Numbered from the stretch's first letter, positions 42,337 through 51,338 are shown. The stretch: 64,000 nucleotides of DNA from a virus (IMGVR_UViG_3300042397_001782:1-64000); one strand, 5' to 3'. The notes: generated from the letters alone by a model not told the origin. Made by a program: numbers and translations.

Positions 42337-42759
42337 TCAAATGTCAAGCGTTATTTTACTTTTTTCTGTAAATTTTTTGTGACAATCTTTACAAAGCACC
42401 TCTAGCTTGCTTATATCCTCTACAAATAGCCTGTCGTGGAATGGTTTTATTTCGGAGTAATCCCTTAAACTACCACAGGGCTCAATGTGATTTACTTCTA
42501 CATCTTTTTTTAAGAACATTTTTTTACAATGATTGCATTGCCATTTTTTTAACAAGGCAGAATAAGCCCTTTTAAGTATCTCTTTTCTAAAAGGACAAGA
42601 GTATAACCACCTCTGTCTTAAAAAAGCTCTAATGGCACCAAAAAAAGCTGATTTGGTCATTGTACCTCCACAATATTCTCTCACTACTCTAGGATTAACT
42701 ACCTTTTTCTTTTTTCTAGGAGTTGTGGTGTTGGATTTTTTTACTGTCTTTCTTCTCAT
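42337..42759 (-). CDS. HNH nuclease
   Basis: A 140-residue protein with a Lys-rich N-terminus and an HNH fold at the end: CNHCKKMF, VNHIEPCGS (catalytic His), then KLEVLCKDCHKKF. Two CxxC pairs bind the structural zinc. It may be a free-standing homing endonuclease or a DNA-processing nuclease. It sits between the PolA and helicase genes, where homing nucleases often settle. Confidence 0.85.
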   Translation of the reverse strand: MRRKTVKKSNTTTPRKKKKVVNPRVVREYCGGTMTKSAFFGAIRAFLRQRWLYSCPFRKEILKRAYSALLKKWQCNHCKKMFLKKDVEVNHIEPCGSLRDYSEIKPFHDRLFVEDISKLEVLCKDCHKKFTEKSKITLDI

Positions 42760-42774
42760 AACTTTAAATTTAAT

Positions 42775-44805
42775 TTATTTGGCTTCATACCATGATTTTC
42801 CAATATTACTTTCAGCACTCATAAATAGTGTAGGGTTGGTGAGAAATATATTACCCCCCTCTATCATACTCTTTTCCAGTATTCTAGCATATTTTTCTGA
42901 TAGGTGAGTCTCAGTCTCCAAAACTATCTCATCATGGATTACATTAGCTATTCTCGCTTTCCAATAGTCATTGTTTTTTTCAATTTCATTGAATAACAAC
43001 ACTGAAGCCATTTTAGTTTGATGGGCAGCAGTGCCTTGTGTGGGAGCATTTAAGCATAGTCTCATATATTGAGATTTTAAACTGAAATAGTCTTTCATCA
43101 TTAGTTTATTAGCATTAAAGCAATTGTAAGCCCCCATATCTGATATTACATACGAACTCCCTTTATCTTTAGCTTTCTCAAATTTCAGATTTTCTTGCTT
43201 ACCCACTCTATATTTATTCCAAAAATCTCTACCCATATTTGAAATCTTCTCATCAAGGTCTTTGAAAATATCAAACATTGGTAGCTTTAATTTAAATCCC
43301 ATTGCATATTGAATATACCCAAATTCTAAAGCTTCCTTTAGCTTATTTTCCCCATAAGAGTACACTCCATTATGTAATTCTTTGAATAATTTTTCAATAC
43401 GTTCTCCTTCCTCTATAGATAATCCTTCATTCTCTGCTAAAGTAAACCCAGTGCCTCCAAATTGGAAACAAAACCTAGGTGCTTTAGAAGCATTTCGCTT
43501 GGCTTTATGGGTTTTAATAATTTCTTCGTCAGAAAGATCTAATAATTCAGGGTAGAGAACTCTAGCAAAGGCACAGTGTAAGTCCTTTCCTTCCACTATA
43601 GAAGAAATCATGGCTTGGTCTCCAGTAATATCAGCCCCTACAACTGTTTCTTGCCCTGCGTAGTCAGCTACGATAATGTCAAACCCTTCATTTGCCACGA
43701 AACATTCTCTTGTTTCTTTGTTAGAGGGAAAATTTAAAAAGTTTATCTCTCCCTTTCTTGAAGATAGTCTAGCAGTGTCTACTATCGGTTTGAAGTGGGT
43801 GTATATTCTTCCATCCCTTATTTTAGAATAAATACCCTCTCCAAAAGTAGTTACATTATGCTCCACTTCTTTATATTTAAGCCACATTTTTACAAACTCA
43901 TGATTTGACTTAGCTATAACTCCTTTTTCTAAACTTTCTTTTATCTCTCCTTTTTCTTTATAAGTGACATTTATACCTAAATCTTTAAACACTTCTATCA
44001 TTTGTTTAGGAGAACTTAATAGGCAATTTACTTTCCTTTCGTTGCTAAACATATCCATCTGTAAAACTCTATATTTAGGCAGGGTGTCAAAAATATAATC
44101 AATTATTTCTCTCTCACATTTTTTGTATTGGGAATAATCTTTATCCATTTTTGCTTTCCACCTATCCTTTGATATTGGAAGTCCGCATAACTCCATATAT
44201 GTAAGTGCCCTGATATGTCTACAATGCAATTTATAAGAATCTATTGCTTCATAATCTTTTAATTTAATCACTAAATCATTGTGTAACTCTAATAGTCTAT
44301 CAACATCATTAAAGCAATATTGAATTGTGGATGGCTGCGATAACTGAACTCTAGCAATATTAGCTTGTTCTGTTTTGTCGTATATAACCCCAAGCTCTCT
44401 TTGCATACAATTCTTAAAAGAATGTGATACTCCGAATTCTCCATTGTGTAGAATCATAGATGCCAACATCGTATCTCCCACTTTTTTAGGGAAGTAATTC
44501 TTGATAAAGAAGAAACTCAAATCGAAGGCACTATTATGAAATATCATAACCTTATCCAATATAAAAGGCATAACTTCCTCTAAATTAATTATATTCTCTT
44601 TATGTGTCTGCAAATCAATTAGATAATTATTTGTCCCTGTTCCTATTTGAATGGCAAAAATTTCTCCTTCAAAAGCAGAGAGGGAAGTAGTCTCTGTATC
44701 TACCGCTATTATTTCAGGAAGCACCATGTCTTCAAGATTACAGTAACTATACTCCCCTATTTTTTGGAAAAAGGATTTGTTTTTTGTGATTATGTGGTTT
44801 GTCAT
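42775..44805 (-). CDS. polA: DNA polymerase, family A with 3'-5' exonuclease
   Basis: A 676-residue replicative polymerase. The N-terminal proofreading domain has EIIAVDTETTS (Exo I, D-x-E), MIFHNSAFDLSFF (Exo II) and YCFNDVDRLL (Exo III). The polymerase domain has motif A DIIVADYAGQETVV, the fingers helix RNASKAPRFCFQFGG (motif B, with a Phe in the nucleotide-selecting region) and motif C IANVIHDEIVLE. There is no 5'-3' exonuclease domain, as usual in phages. It abuts the nuclease gene upstream with no gap. Confidence 0.96.
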   Translation of the reverse strand: MTNHIITKNKSFFQKIGEYSYCNLEDMVLPEIIAVDTETTSLSAFEGEIFAIQIGTGTNNYLIDLQTHKENIINLEEVMPFILDKVMIFHNSAFDLSFFFIKNYFPKKVGDTMLASMILHNGEFGVSHSFKNCMQRELGVIYDKTEQANIARVQLSQPSTIQYCFNDVDRLLELHNDLVIKLKDYEAIDSYKLHCRHIRALTYMELCGLPISKDRWKAKMDKDYSQYKKCEREIIDYIFDTLPKYRVLQMDMFSNERKVNCLLSSPKQMIEVFKDLGINVTYKEKGEIKESLEKGVIAKSNHEFVKMWLKYKEVEHNVTTFGEGIYSKIRDGRIYTHFKPIVDTARLSSRKGEINFLNFPSNKETRECFVANEGFDIIVADYAGQETVVGADITGDQAMISSIVEGKDLHCAFARVLYPELLDLSDEEIIKTHKAKRNASKAPRFCFQFGGTGFTLAENEGLSIEEGERIEKLFKELHNGVYSYGENKLKEALEFGYIQYAMGFKLKLPMFDIFKDLDEKISNMGRDFWNKYRVGKQENLKFEKAKDKGSSYVISDMGAYNCFNANKLMMKDYFSLKSQYMRLCLNAPTQGTAAHQTKMASVLLFNEIEKNNDYWKARIANVIHDEIVLETETHLSEKYARILEKSMIEGGNIFLTNPTLFMSAESNIGKSWYEAK

Positions 44806-45681
44806 TTAGAAAAAAGTTAAGCTATCTTCTTCAGGGATTTCTTGCCAATCATTTTCAATGTACTTGTCAATCTTATCCAAAGTTTCTTCTAAAATACGTT
44901 TACCTTCCATCTCGTCTTTATAAGATAGGGGGTATACCAGCACACTATCTACTTTGGTAGAATTGCATACCACCCAATGAAAAGTTTTTAGCACATAATG
45001 GTTCAAATCATTTTTCTCCATCCAGTCTTCCACCCCTTTTGTATACAAAGCCCCCTGTAAGTGATACAAATATTTTTGCACACTATCAGGAAATTTCGGA
45101 GGGTAGCTGCTGGATTTCAAATCAGTGATAATAATCTCTTGTCTATCATGATCCACTTTTAAATAATCTGTCTTTATAAAAAAGTTATATCCTCTGTATT
45201 GAAAACTCCACTCAAACTGAGCCTTACCATTACTGAATAAATAGGTGGCTTCTCTATCTTTTAGCACATTATTGGCAATAGAGGTTCCTAATTCAAAATT
45301 AGGTTTTAGAAACTTACCTTTTGGATTTTTTGCATATTCAATATATTCAGGAAACTCCAGAACGGATTCTTTTATTTTCTCAAAATTCTTAGATTTCACA
45401 TCTAATATACCACAAACCTTTTCTAAGTTTTCCGCAGAGAGGTCGTAGTTATACTCCTCTGTAAAAATATTTTCAATAATAGCCTTAATTTGAGGCTTTG
45501 GGATAGGAATATCTATAATAGTTTCAGTGATAGGCTCATCAAAAACTATCTTATCTATAATAGACCCTTTCTCTAAAGCATTGTTTCTTTTGTATACAGG
45601 GTTTAAAAATCCTTGTACTCCTTCTTTTATAAGTCTAGTGAGAGAACTATAACTTAATCTGTCTTTTTCTTTATTAAACAT
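44806..45681 (-). CDS. PD-(D/E)XK nuclease, RecB/Cas4-like
   Basis: A 291-residue nuclease. The core is visible at about 170-230: FFIKTDYL followed by EIIITDLKSSSYPP (D and DxK residues) and QKYLYHLQGALYTKG, the usual QxxxY-type helix. Phage proteins of this kind act as exonucleases in recombination or end processing and lie next to polymerase and Sak4-type genes. It reads directly into polA and has its own -7 box. Confidence 0.85.
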   Translation of the reverse strand: MFNKEKDRLSYSSLTRLIKEGVQGFLNPVYKRNNALEKGSIIDKIVFDEPITETIIDIPIPKPQIKAIIENIFTEEYNYDLSAENLEKVCGILDVKSKNFEKIKESVLEFPEYIEYAKNPKGKFLKPNFELGTSIANNVLKDREATYLFSNGKAQFEWSFQYRGYNFFIKTDYLKVDHDRQEIIITDLKSSSYPPKFPDSVQKYLYHLQGALYTKGVEDWMEKNDLNHYVLKTFHWVVCNSTKVDSVLVYPLSYKDEMEGKRILEETLDKIDKYIENDWQEIPEEDSLTFF

Positions 45682-45701
45682 AATTATTATTTTTTTAGGT
45701 G

Positions 45702-45709
45702 CAAATGTA
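45702..45709 (-). promoter_or_regulatory. -7 box (TACATTTG) before the nuclease-polymerase genes
   Basis: TACATTTG on the - strand lies 20 bases before the nuclease start and fits TAnnTTTG. It suggests a transcript starting the replication core. Confidence 0.5.
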
Positions 45710-45720
45710 TTATTTTTTTT

Positions 45721-45903
45721 TCAAAATGGGCAATATTCTTTTTTGCTTTTTTCTTTAAGGTCATCATAATCACGCTCTATTTTTTCTTTGATTGCATTCC
45801 TAACAAACTGCGAAACATTTACGTTATATCCTTTTAATTTATCTAAGGTTTGCTTTTGCTCTTTTGATATTCTTATGTTTAATATTTCGGTATTTATTGG
45901 CAT
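45721..45903 (-). CDS. Ribbon-helix-helix protein
   Basis: A 60-residue protein whose pattern (INTEILNIRISKEQKQTLDK, VSQFVRNAIKEKIE) is that of ribbon-helix-helix DNA-binding proteins, which bind operators as dimers. It stands just upstream of the nuclease-polA genes, so it may regulate that promoter. Confidence 0.8.
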   Translation of the reverse strand: MPINTEILNIRISKEQKQTLDKLKGYNVNVSQFVRNAIKEKIERDYDDLKEKSKKEYCPF

Positions 45904-45945
45904 TTAAGTTTAATTTGTGTTACAAAAATTTCGTAAAGCATCGAG

Positions 45946-46179
45946 TTAGTGATAATATTTCTTTAAGTAGTCAAAAAGTTGTTGTCCTTCTTCAATGTAT
46001 ATCGTATTGAAAGTTCCATTACTTTTTGTTGTTTTTATACTTATATTAGTTTCACCAACTTTTACCCTAACTTTTTCGTAATCCTTCGTTTCAAAAGAAA
46101 TACTATCACTAACATCAGATATATGTAATTTTTCATTACTCTTATCTAAGTTTTGTTCTAAATTTTTACTTTCTCCCAT
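45946..46179 (-). CDS. Small unknown protein
   Basis: A 77-residue soluble protein with Ser/Asn/Lys-rich composition (KLHISDVSDSISFETKDYEK) and a beta-rich centre. No family recognised. It follows the cassette-like methyltransferase segment. Confidence 0.6.
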   Translation of the reverse strand: MGESKNLEQNLDKSNEKLHISDVSDSISFETKDYEKVRVKVGETNISIKTTKSNGTFNTIYIEEGQQLFDYLKKYYH

Positions 46180-46220
46180 TTTATTAAATTTTGTGTTAAA
46201 ACTACATATATCTGTGACCG

Positions 46221-46852
46221 TTAGCGGTTATTCTGAAAGAACGCCTCTGCAAATCCTGCAGAACACATTGAACGAATATCCGCATCACATTTTATTTTAT
46301 CTTTTGCCCATTGCATTTCGGGAATCAAATCCACCGCTGACTTATGTAAAAATGCAAGTGCAGGTTTTGGTCTTCCTGGTCTTATATAAAGTTTATCGTT
46401 TTTAGGCACTTTATTCCAATCAGTATATTTCTTTTCAGGTATATTAAATTCTCCCCATAAAGCCGTTTTTTTAGTCCAAGGGCTTCCGTATTCCCAAGGT
46501 TGATAAACAAGTTTAGGTTTACCTAAAAACTCTTTTAATCTACCATTTGCTGGATTTTCAATTACCCACCATTTAGGTTTTGCTTCTTTAATAATTCGTA
46601 AACAATGATTTACTAAAAACATTCCTTTTTCTAAATCGTTTTGTTTATGAAATCCATTTGCGGTTGAAAATTCAGTACACACAGGATTTGCAATTATACC
46701 ATAAACATTTGGCGGTGGGTTATAATTTTCTACACCTATTTCTTCGCCTATCATTATAACTTCGTATTCATCAGATAATTGGTAAAATAAACTATCACTA
46801 CCTAAATCAGCACATAAGTGAAGTATAATTTTAGGAGAAGAACAACCGCTAA
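46221..46852. repeat. Short inverted repeats flanking the small methyltransferase gene
   Basis: TTAGCGGTTATTC at 46221-46233 is matched, inverted and with one mismatch, by GAACAACCGCTAA at 46840-46852. The left copy encodes the stop codon of the methyltransferase and the right copy lies within its first codons. Confidence 0.7.
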
Positions 46853-46922
46853 CACTGCATATACGCAATGTGGGGTTTAGTGCTTCAACAACGTTTTCGT
46901 TTTCAAATAAACTTTTCTGCAT
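46221..46922 (-). CDS. DNA cytosine methyltransferase-like protein
   Basis: A 233-residue protein of the cytosine-5 methyltransferase superfamily. Visible: LHLCADLGSDSLFYQL (SAM-binding strand), ANPVCTEFSTANGF (the PCxxFS catalytic loop, here VC), and WWVIENPANG (motif with ENP). It is shorter and more divergent than the neighbouring methyltransferase and lacks an evident target-recognition domain. The first 14 residues are encoded inside an inverted-repeat region that resembles intergenic cassette sequence, so the true start may lie further in. It probably protects phage DNA or counters host restriction. Confidence 0.8.
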   Translation of the reverse strand: MQKSLFENENVVEALNPTLRICSVSGCSSPKIILHLCADLGSDSLFYQLSDEYEVIMIGEEIGVENYNPPPNVYGIIANPVCTEFSTANGFHKQNDLEKGMFLVNHCLRIIKEAKPKWWVIENPANGRLKEFLGKPKLVYQPWEYGSPWTKKTALWGEFNIPEKKYTDWNKVPKNDKLYIRPGRPKPALAFLHKSAVDLIPEMQWAKDKIKCDADIRSMCSAGFAEAFFQNNR

Positions 46923-46964
46923 AATTTAAAATTTAGTTTTCATAATCCCACACTGCGTATATGC
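46857..46964. repeat. 18-bp inverted repeat upstream of the small methyltransferase gene
   Basis: The complement of 46857-46874 (CCCACATTGCGTATATGC) matches 46947-46964 (CCCACACTGCGTATATGC) at 17 of 18 positions. The arms straddle the start of the 233-residue gene. Such palindromic intergenic sequences resemble dispersed or cassette repeats of aquatic Bacteroidota genomes, from memory. Confidence 0.75.
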
Positions 46965-47010
46965 TTTTACGTTATAGGTAAGTGCTACAACCATTCTTCG
47001 ATTAAACATT

Positions 47011-48120
47011 TTAGTTAGAAAAATCATTAAAAATTTCCCCTCCTTTTAAAAAAGAAAAAATATGAGCAATCACATCTACTGTCCAGCCATCACCCAAAAG
47101 ACAAGCTGCATCGTTTCTTTTTAAAATTCTTGTATATCCTTCGGGAACGGTTTGTAATCTTTCTAATTCTGTTTGTGTAAAGTATCTCAAATCACCATCT
47201 TGAAAAACAAAGTATTGGTTATTTCTTAAAAGGCAATTTGATTTATCTTTCATTGATCTACCTCTTCTTGTTTCGCTTGTTGGATAACTCAAATCAACTG
47301 CTTCATTATTTCCAATATCTACAAATCCAATTTTAGTAGCTTCTTTTACTCTTAAAAATGTTTCTTTGTCTTTTGCCACAAGCGTAATAAATCCTTTTTC
47401 TAAAAATCTATGAGCCATTTTGTGTTGGCTTTTTAATGGTCTGCTTTCACTTTCTAAAATGCAAACACTTTTTTTCCTATCTGTATATCCACTTTCAAGT
47501 ATATCCTGCAATTTTATTTTTTTGTCTTTTGGCTGTGGTATTTTGCAATATCTAAATCCAAATAAATCAAAATCTTCCGGACCTATATTTGTCCAATAAA
47601 ATCTATTCCTCATTTGTGCTGAAACTAATTCGCTGTTTATGTTTACAGGATATGTTCCTAAATATTGGCTTATTAATTCCATATCCTTATCAGTCATTGA
47701 TACATTTTCAAGTAAAAAATATTTTGGTTTGCATTCTTTTAGCAATCTCAAGTATTCAAAAAATAAACCGCTTTTTGCACCTTCAAGTCCTTTACGTTCT
47801 TTATTTGCAAGACTAAAATCTTGACAAGGACTTCCACCTATCAATAAATCAATTTGTGGTAAATCACTTGCTTTTACATCTAATACGCTACCTAATTGTA
47901 TTGTATTTGGAAAATTGTGTTGAGTTACTTTTATTGCGTGTGGTTTTATTTCACTTGCAAAGTATTGATTAACTTTTATTCCTGCCTTTTGTAAAGCTAA
48001 TTGACCACAAGACATACCATCGAAAAGAGATAGTACATTTAAACCCGTACTGCCTGTAACAGGTGTTTGGCAAAAGCTGGGCTTCTGTGCTAAATCAAAG
48101 TTTGTACTTTCTATAATCAT
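47011..48120 (-). CDS. DNA (cytosine-5) methyltransferase
   Basis: A 369-residue enzyme that transfers a methyl group from SAM to cytosine C5. Motif I LNVLSLFDGMSCGQLAL, the catalytic loop GGSPCQDFS (motif IV), FLLENVSM (motif VI, ENV) and QMRNRFYWTN (motif VIII) are in order. The target-recognition part lies at about 200-290, and RLQTVPEGYTRIL plus LGDGWTVDVIAHIF (motifs IX-X) end the protein. No restriction enzyme gene is near, so it is more likely protection or modification than a restriction system. It shares the cassette-like segment with a second methyltransferase. Confidence 0.95.
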   Translation of the reverse strand: MIIESTNFDLAQKPSFCQTPVTGSTGLNVLSLFDGMSCGQLALQKAGIKVNQYFASEIKPHAIKVTQHNFPNTIQLGSVLDVKASDLPQIDLLIGGSPCQDFSLANKERKGLEGAKSGLFFEYLRLLKECKPKYFLLENVSMTDKDMELISQYLGTYPVNINSELVSAQMRNRFYWTNIGPEDFDLFGFRYCKIPQPKDKKIKLQDILESGYTDRKKSVCILESESRPLKSQHKMAHRFLEKGFITLVAKDKETFLRVKEATKIGFVDIGNNEAVDLSYPTSETRRGRSMKDKSNCLLRNNQYFVFQDGDLRYFTQTELERLQTVPEGYTRILKRNDAACLLGDGWTVDVIAHIFSFLKGGEIFNDFSN

Positions 48121-48193
48121 TTGTTTTAAATTTAAAGTTTAGTTCTTTGGTTAAGCATTTGTAGTAGCCACGCCTTCGCCAAGCCCGAAACCG

Positions 48194-48460
48194 TTATGCA
48201 CTAGCTTTATTCAATGACTTTAAATTGTACTGCTCTGGCATTTTTTTTGCCTTTACTAACTTATAATACCATATCGCAACGCCATCTTTGTACCCCTCTA
48301 AAATAGTGTCTATTTTCCATTCAAATGAACGTCTTAGTGCCATTACCCTCGCTCCTACGTTGTTTGCTTTACATTTTTTTTTCATGTCATGAATGTAGCT
48401 TTTTTTGTTTTCCTTTAGATACGCTGCTACTAAGTAAGTAGAATTTAATTGCTTTTTCAT
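48194..48460 (-). CDS. Small winged-helix-like protein
   Basis: An 88-residue basic protein (LVAAYLKENKKSYIHDMKKK, VGARVMALRRSFEWKIDTI) with the layout of a small winged helix: two helices, then a beta hairpin. Its stop codon lies in a CCGTTATGCAC sequence at the edge of the methyltransferase cassette. Function unknown; DNA binding is plausible. Confidence 0.6.
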   Translation of the reverse strand: MKKQLNSTYLVAAYLKENKKSYIHDMKKKCKANNVGARVMALRRSFEWKIDTILEGYKDGVAIWYYKLVKAKKMPEQYNLKSLNKASA

Positions 48461-48494
48461 TCTTTTAGTTTTTAGTTGGTTAATTTATTGGAAA

Positions 48495-48776
48495 TTAATT
48501 TTTAAATAATTCATTTATATTTTTTGCAGATTCAAAATCATTCATTGAATTAGCAAATTCCTCAAGAACTCCTTTTGGTGTGAAACATATAGTTACATCG
48601 TATACTTTATTATTGCACCCTACTTCTGCTAAATATGCAGTTAATCCATTTTCAGGAAGTTCAGTTTCTTTTGCAATATCCATAAAAACATTCATTGTTT
48701 TTATTGTCAATACTTTACTCATGTCTTCTTGACTATTTATTTTTTTATTACCTGTGAATTTTTCCATTTTACTCAT
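48495..48776 (-). CDS. Unknown small protein
   Basis: A 93-residue soluble alpha/beta protein (TIKTMNVFMDIAKETELPEN, DVTICFTPKGVLEEFANSM). No family recognised. One base separates it from the SF2 helicase gene, so the two are co-translated. Confidence 0.65.
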   Translation of the reverse strand: MSKMEKFTGNKKINSQEDMSKVLTIKTMNVFMDIAKETELPENGLTAYLAEVGCNNKVYDVTICFTPKGVLEEFANSMNDFESAKNINELFKN

Positions 48777-48777
48777 A

Positions 48778-49839
48778 TTAATTTTTATTTTTACTAAGGT
48801 TAACTACTGCTATCTTATCTTTAAATTTATCCATACCATTCAACACCCACTTTTCTTCTAAAGTTCCCTCAGCTACTAAGAAATATATAAAACTTTTCTC
48901 ATGTACTGCTATCCTGCAAAATCTTCCGATAAGTTGTTCTTTTGATGAAGGAGAACTATCTATTCCTAGCACAAATCCATACTTTAAATTTGGTATACTA
49001 ACGGATTCTTTTAGGATTCCTACATTTACTAGTCTACCTGATTCAGAGTGATAGAACTCATCATAGTTTTTCTTCTTAGTTTTATTATCCATAGAAGAAT
49101 TAAATTGAGAAAACCCAAAACTAGCACCTTGCTCAATACTTCCTGCATATATTAATAACTTTTTATCCGAAAATTTCTCATTAATTAGTCTATTAGCTAG
49201 AGCCACTTTGCTAGGCAATGTATTTAAGAACTGCTTCAGTTTGCCTAATTCAGGAGGGTAGGATTCATTATATGGAGATGTTAAATAATTTTTGTGATGA
49301 TAATCATAAACACTTTTTTCTTCAGGAGTCATCTTATACTTAACCACAACCATTTGAAAATTATTCAATAAATTATTATCAATAGCATTATTGATAAGGT
49401 AGGAATAACAAATAGGAAAGTATTTGTGAATTTCATGAGTATTGCTTGGAGTACCTGTAAGTCCTAGAATAGATACCGCAGGGTTTATTCTCATAAGTCT
49501 CAAACAATTTTCCAATATAAGATCTTTTTCCTTGTGCATTTCATCTATAATAATCAAATCGTACTTTTCGTTGTAATTTTTCAAAGATTTATTGCATATA
49601 AAGGTAATGTTAGTTTCCAAACAACCCCATTTAGTTAATTCATCTTTAAAGTTTTTAATATAAATTTGTCTTGCACCACTAAATAAAATTTTACAATAAG
49701 GGTTAGTACTTCTATAGTGTTTAATAATATCAATAGCACACTTTGTCTTTCCCATTCCTACCGCTAGAGCAATAGTGGATCTTCTATCTTTAGAGGATAG
49801 GAAAGCGTTTACTGCTTTTTCCTGGACTTCTGCTTTCAT
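48778..49839 (-). CDS. Superfamily 2 helicase
   Basis: A 353-residue DNA or RNA translocase with the SF2 motifs in order: ALAVGMGKTKCA (I, Walker A), LIIIDEMHKE (II, DExH-type), LGLTGTPSN (III), VGILKESVSIPN (V region) and QLIGRFCRI (VI). It is compact with no accessory domains. Phage SF2 proteins of this size act in replication, recombination or branch migration. Its start overlaps the stop of the 79-residue gene by four bases. Confidence 0.9.
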   Translation of the reverse strand: MKAEVQEKAVNAFLSSKDRRSTIALAVGMGKTKCAIDIIKHYRSTNPYCKILFSGARQIYIKNFKDELTKWGCLETNITFICNKSLKNYNEKYDLIIIDEMHKEKDLILENCLRLMRINPAVSILGLTGTPSNTHEIHKYFPICYSYLINNAIDNNLLNNFQMVVVKYKMTPEEKSVYDYHHKNYLTSPYNESYPPELGKLKQFLNTLPSKVALANRLINEKFSDKKLLIYAGSIEQGASFGFSQFNSSMDNKTKKKNYDEFYHSESGRLVNVGILKESVSIPNLKYGFVLGIDSSPSSKEQLIGRFCRIAVHEKSFIYFLVAEGTLEEKWVLNGMDKFKDKIAVVNLSKNKN

Positions 49840-50075
49840 AGGTAAAATTCACAATCTTCTTTTACCTCTATTTTTTTGTCTTGACTAAAATCAGACATTA
49901 ATATAAGCTCTTCACTTTGCCTATCATAAAGATAGTTTTGTAGCCTAGCACAATCTCTAGCAGGGCAATCTACAGAAATACATCTTGAATAGTCTTTTGG
50001 AAGCAAGTAGGAGGGCTTGGGTATAATTACTATGCCGTCTCCGCCCTCTGGGCAATTATCTATTTTTTTTGTCAT
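49836..50075 (-). CDS. Small cysteine-containing protein
   Basis: A 79-residue protein with five cysteines (DNCPEGG, RCISVDCPARDCARL, KEDCEFYL), enough for a metal site. Translationally coupled to the SF2 helicase. Function unknown. Confidence 0.6.
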   Translation of the reverse strand: MTKKIDNCPEGGDGIVIIPKPSYLLPKDYSRCISVDCPARDCARLQNYLYDRQSEELILMSDFSQDKKIEVKEDCEFYL

Positions 50076-50105
50076 TTTAATTTAATTTTAAGGGTGATAA
50101 TTTAT

Positions 50106-50750
50106 TTATTTGTAATAAGGTAGTTTATAATGTATAACTCCGCCTGTGTATTCTTTATGTACTAATTGCCAATTTTTATATTTTTCGAATAAAAAATCAA
50201 GATAAATGCACATTACCTTCACTTGTTTAGCTTCATTAAACCTACCAGATATATCCATTCCTCCTTTCTTACACATAGCATTCCAGGTACCATTTATAAA
50301 TTGAAACATGCCCTGAGCTGAAGAACTAGAATTTTTAGCGTTTAAGTTTAATCTTGATTCTTTAAATGCAATATACCATAATAAGTTATGAGGACAATGA
50401 TGCTTATCTATTAAACTTTTATAGGTAAAGTACAAATGATTCAATCTTTTTTCTTCTTTTAGAGTTAATTTAAGGGGCAAACTTCTTCTGAAATCAGTAT
50501 ATTCAGTAGCACTATCTTGATCTTTAACTTCCAAGTGTTGTATAATTTGGTTTTTTGTTTGTAATATTTTTATTGTAGAAATATATTTAAAGTTAATATC
50601 AAGATTATTGGTTAATAATTTACCAATAATAATTATATTAAATATAATTGAAATATATAATACATATAACCATTTACCTACTTTAAAAGTTAAAGTATCT
50701 TTATCATAATAATAAAGATTAGTTTTATTTAATAATTTGTTTAAATTCAT
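50106..50750 (-). CDS. Membrane-anchored lytic transglycosylase
   Basis: A 214-residue protein with one N-terminal membrane helix (WLYVLYISIIFNIIIIGKLL) and a C-terminal SLT-type lysozyme domain: LLWYIAFKESRLNLNAKNSS (Glu of ESR is the catalytic acid) and SAQGMFQFINGTWNAMC. It cleaves glycan strands of peptidoglycan. The anchor could hold it inactive until release, as in signal-arrest-release endolysins, or tether it as a wall-remodelling enzyme. It is the clearest lysis candidate in the window. Confidence 0.9.
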   Translation of the reverse strand: MNLNKLLNKTNLYYYDKDTLTFKVGKWLYVLYISIIFNIIIIGKLLTNNLDINFKYISTIKILQTKNQIIQHLEVKDQDSATEYTDFRRSLPLKLTLKEEKRLNHLYFTYKSLIDKHHCPHNLLWYIAFKESRLNLNAKNSSSSAQGMFQFINGTWNAMCKKGGMDISGRFNEAKQVKVMCIYLDFLFEKYKNWQLVHKEYTGGVIHYKLPYYK

Positions 50751-50766
50751 AAATTTTATTTAATTT

Positions 50767-51129
50767 TTAGAATTCTGCTTGAAAATTACAATAGTCTTCT
50801 TGCTCTAAGCATTCTTTTATTTTTTTGCCTAACAATAAATCTGCATATTCGCTTAACATACTATCTGTAATTTCAGCTTTATGTAAAGCCAATGAAGGCT
50901 CAATTGGCTTGTCTTTAAAAAAATCTTCTATTTTTTGAAAATTATCTCCTAAGTTTGTTTCTATTTTTTTAATTTCCTCACAAACTTTTTCATAATGATC
51001 TTTTTTAGTAAATTCATAATTGATAATTTGTGGTTCATAAGAATTACCTCCAAATCTATCTGCCGCATTGCTTGATTGAATAGCAAACCAAAACTTGCCT
51101 TCTATGTCTCCTGAATAATATCTTCCCAT
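50767..51129 (-). CDS. Conserved phage protein of unknown function
   Basis: A 120-residue protein starting MGRYYSGDIEGKFWFAIQSS. This N-terminal tract recurs in short proteins of diverse phages; no function is known to me. The rest is helical and acidic. Confidence 0.75.
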   Translation of the reverse strand: MGRYYSGDIEGKFWFAIQSSNAADRFGGNSYEPQIINYEFTKKDHYEKVCEEIKKIETNLGDNFQKIEDFFKDKPIEPSLALHKAEITDSMLSEYADLLLGKKIKECLEQEDYCNFQAEF

Positions 51130-51146
51130 AATTTTTAATTGTTTAT

Positions 51147-51338
51147 TTAAATTGTGCCAATTTTTTTAATTGTGTATACATGTCCTGAATCTGAATTAAC
51201 CTCAAATCTAGCTCTCATTTCTTCTGCTTCTTCAATTGTATGATATTCTAATACTTCTCCATGAGTGTCTAAAAGAATAACTGGTAATTCTTTATTTGTT
51301 TTTGGATCTTTAATTTTTTTAATAATTACATAGTTCAT
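51147..51338 (-). CDS. Small unknown protein
   Basis: A 63-residue protein (KKIKDPKTNKELPVILLDTH, EYHTIEEAEEMRARFEVNSD) of beta-hairpin plus helix type, common in small phage proteins. No function known. Confidence 0.65.
   Translation of the reverse strand: MNYVIIKKIKDPKTNKELPVILLDTHGEVLEYHTIEEAEEMRARFEVNSDSGHVYTIKKIGTI

Noticed and set aside
46200-48200. True integron with attC sites
   Set aside because: The CGTTA motifs do not fit the full attC core (GTTRRRY and RYYYAAC with paired inner boxes) and no integrase is near. Only cassette-like boundaries are claimed.
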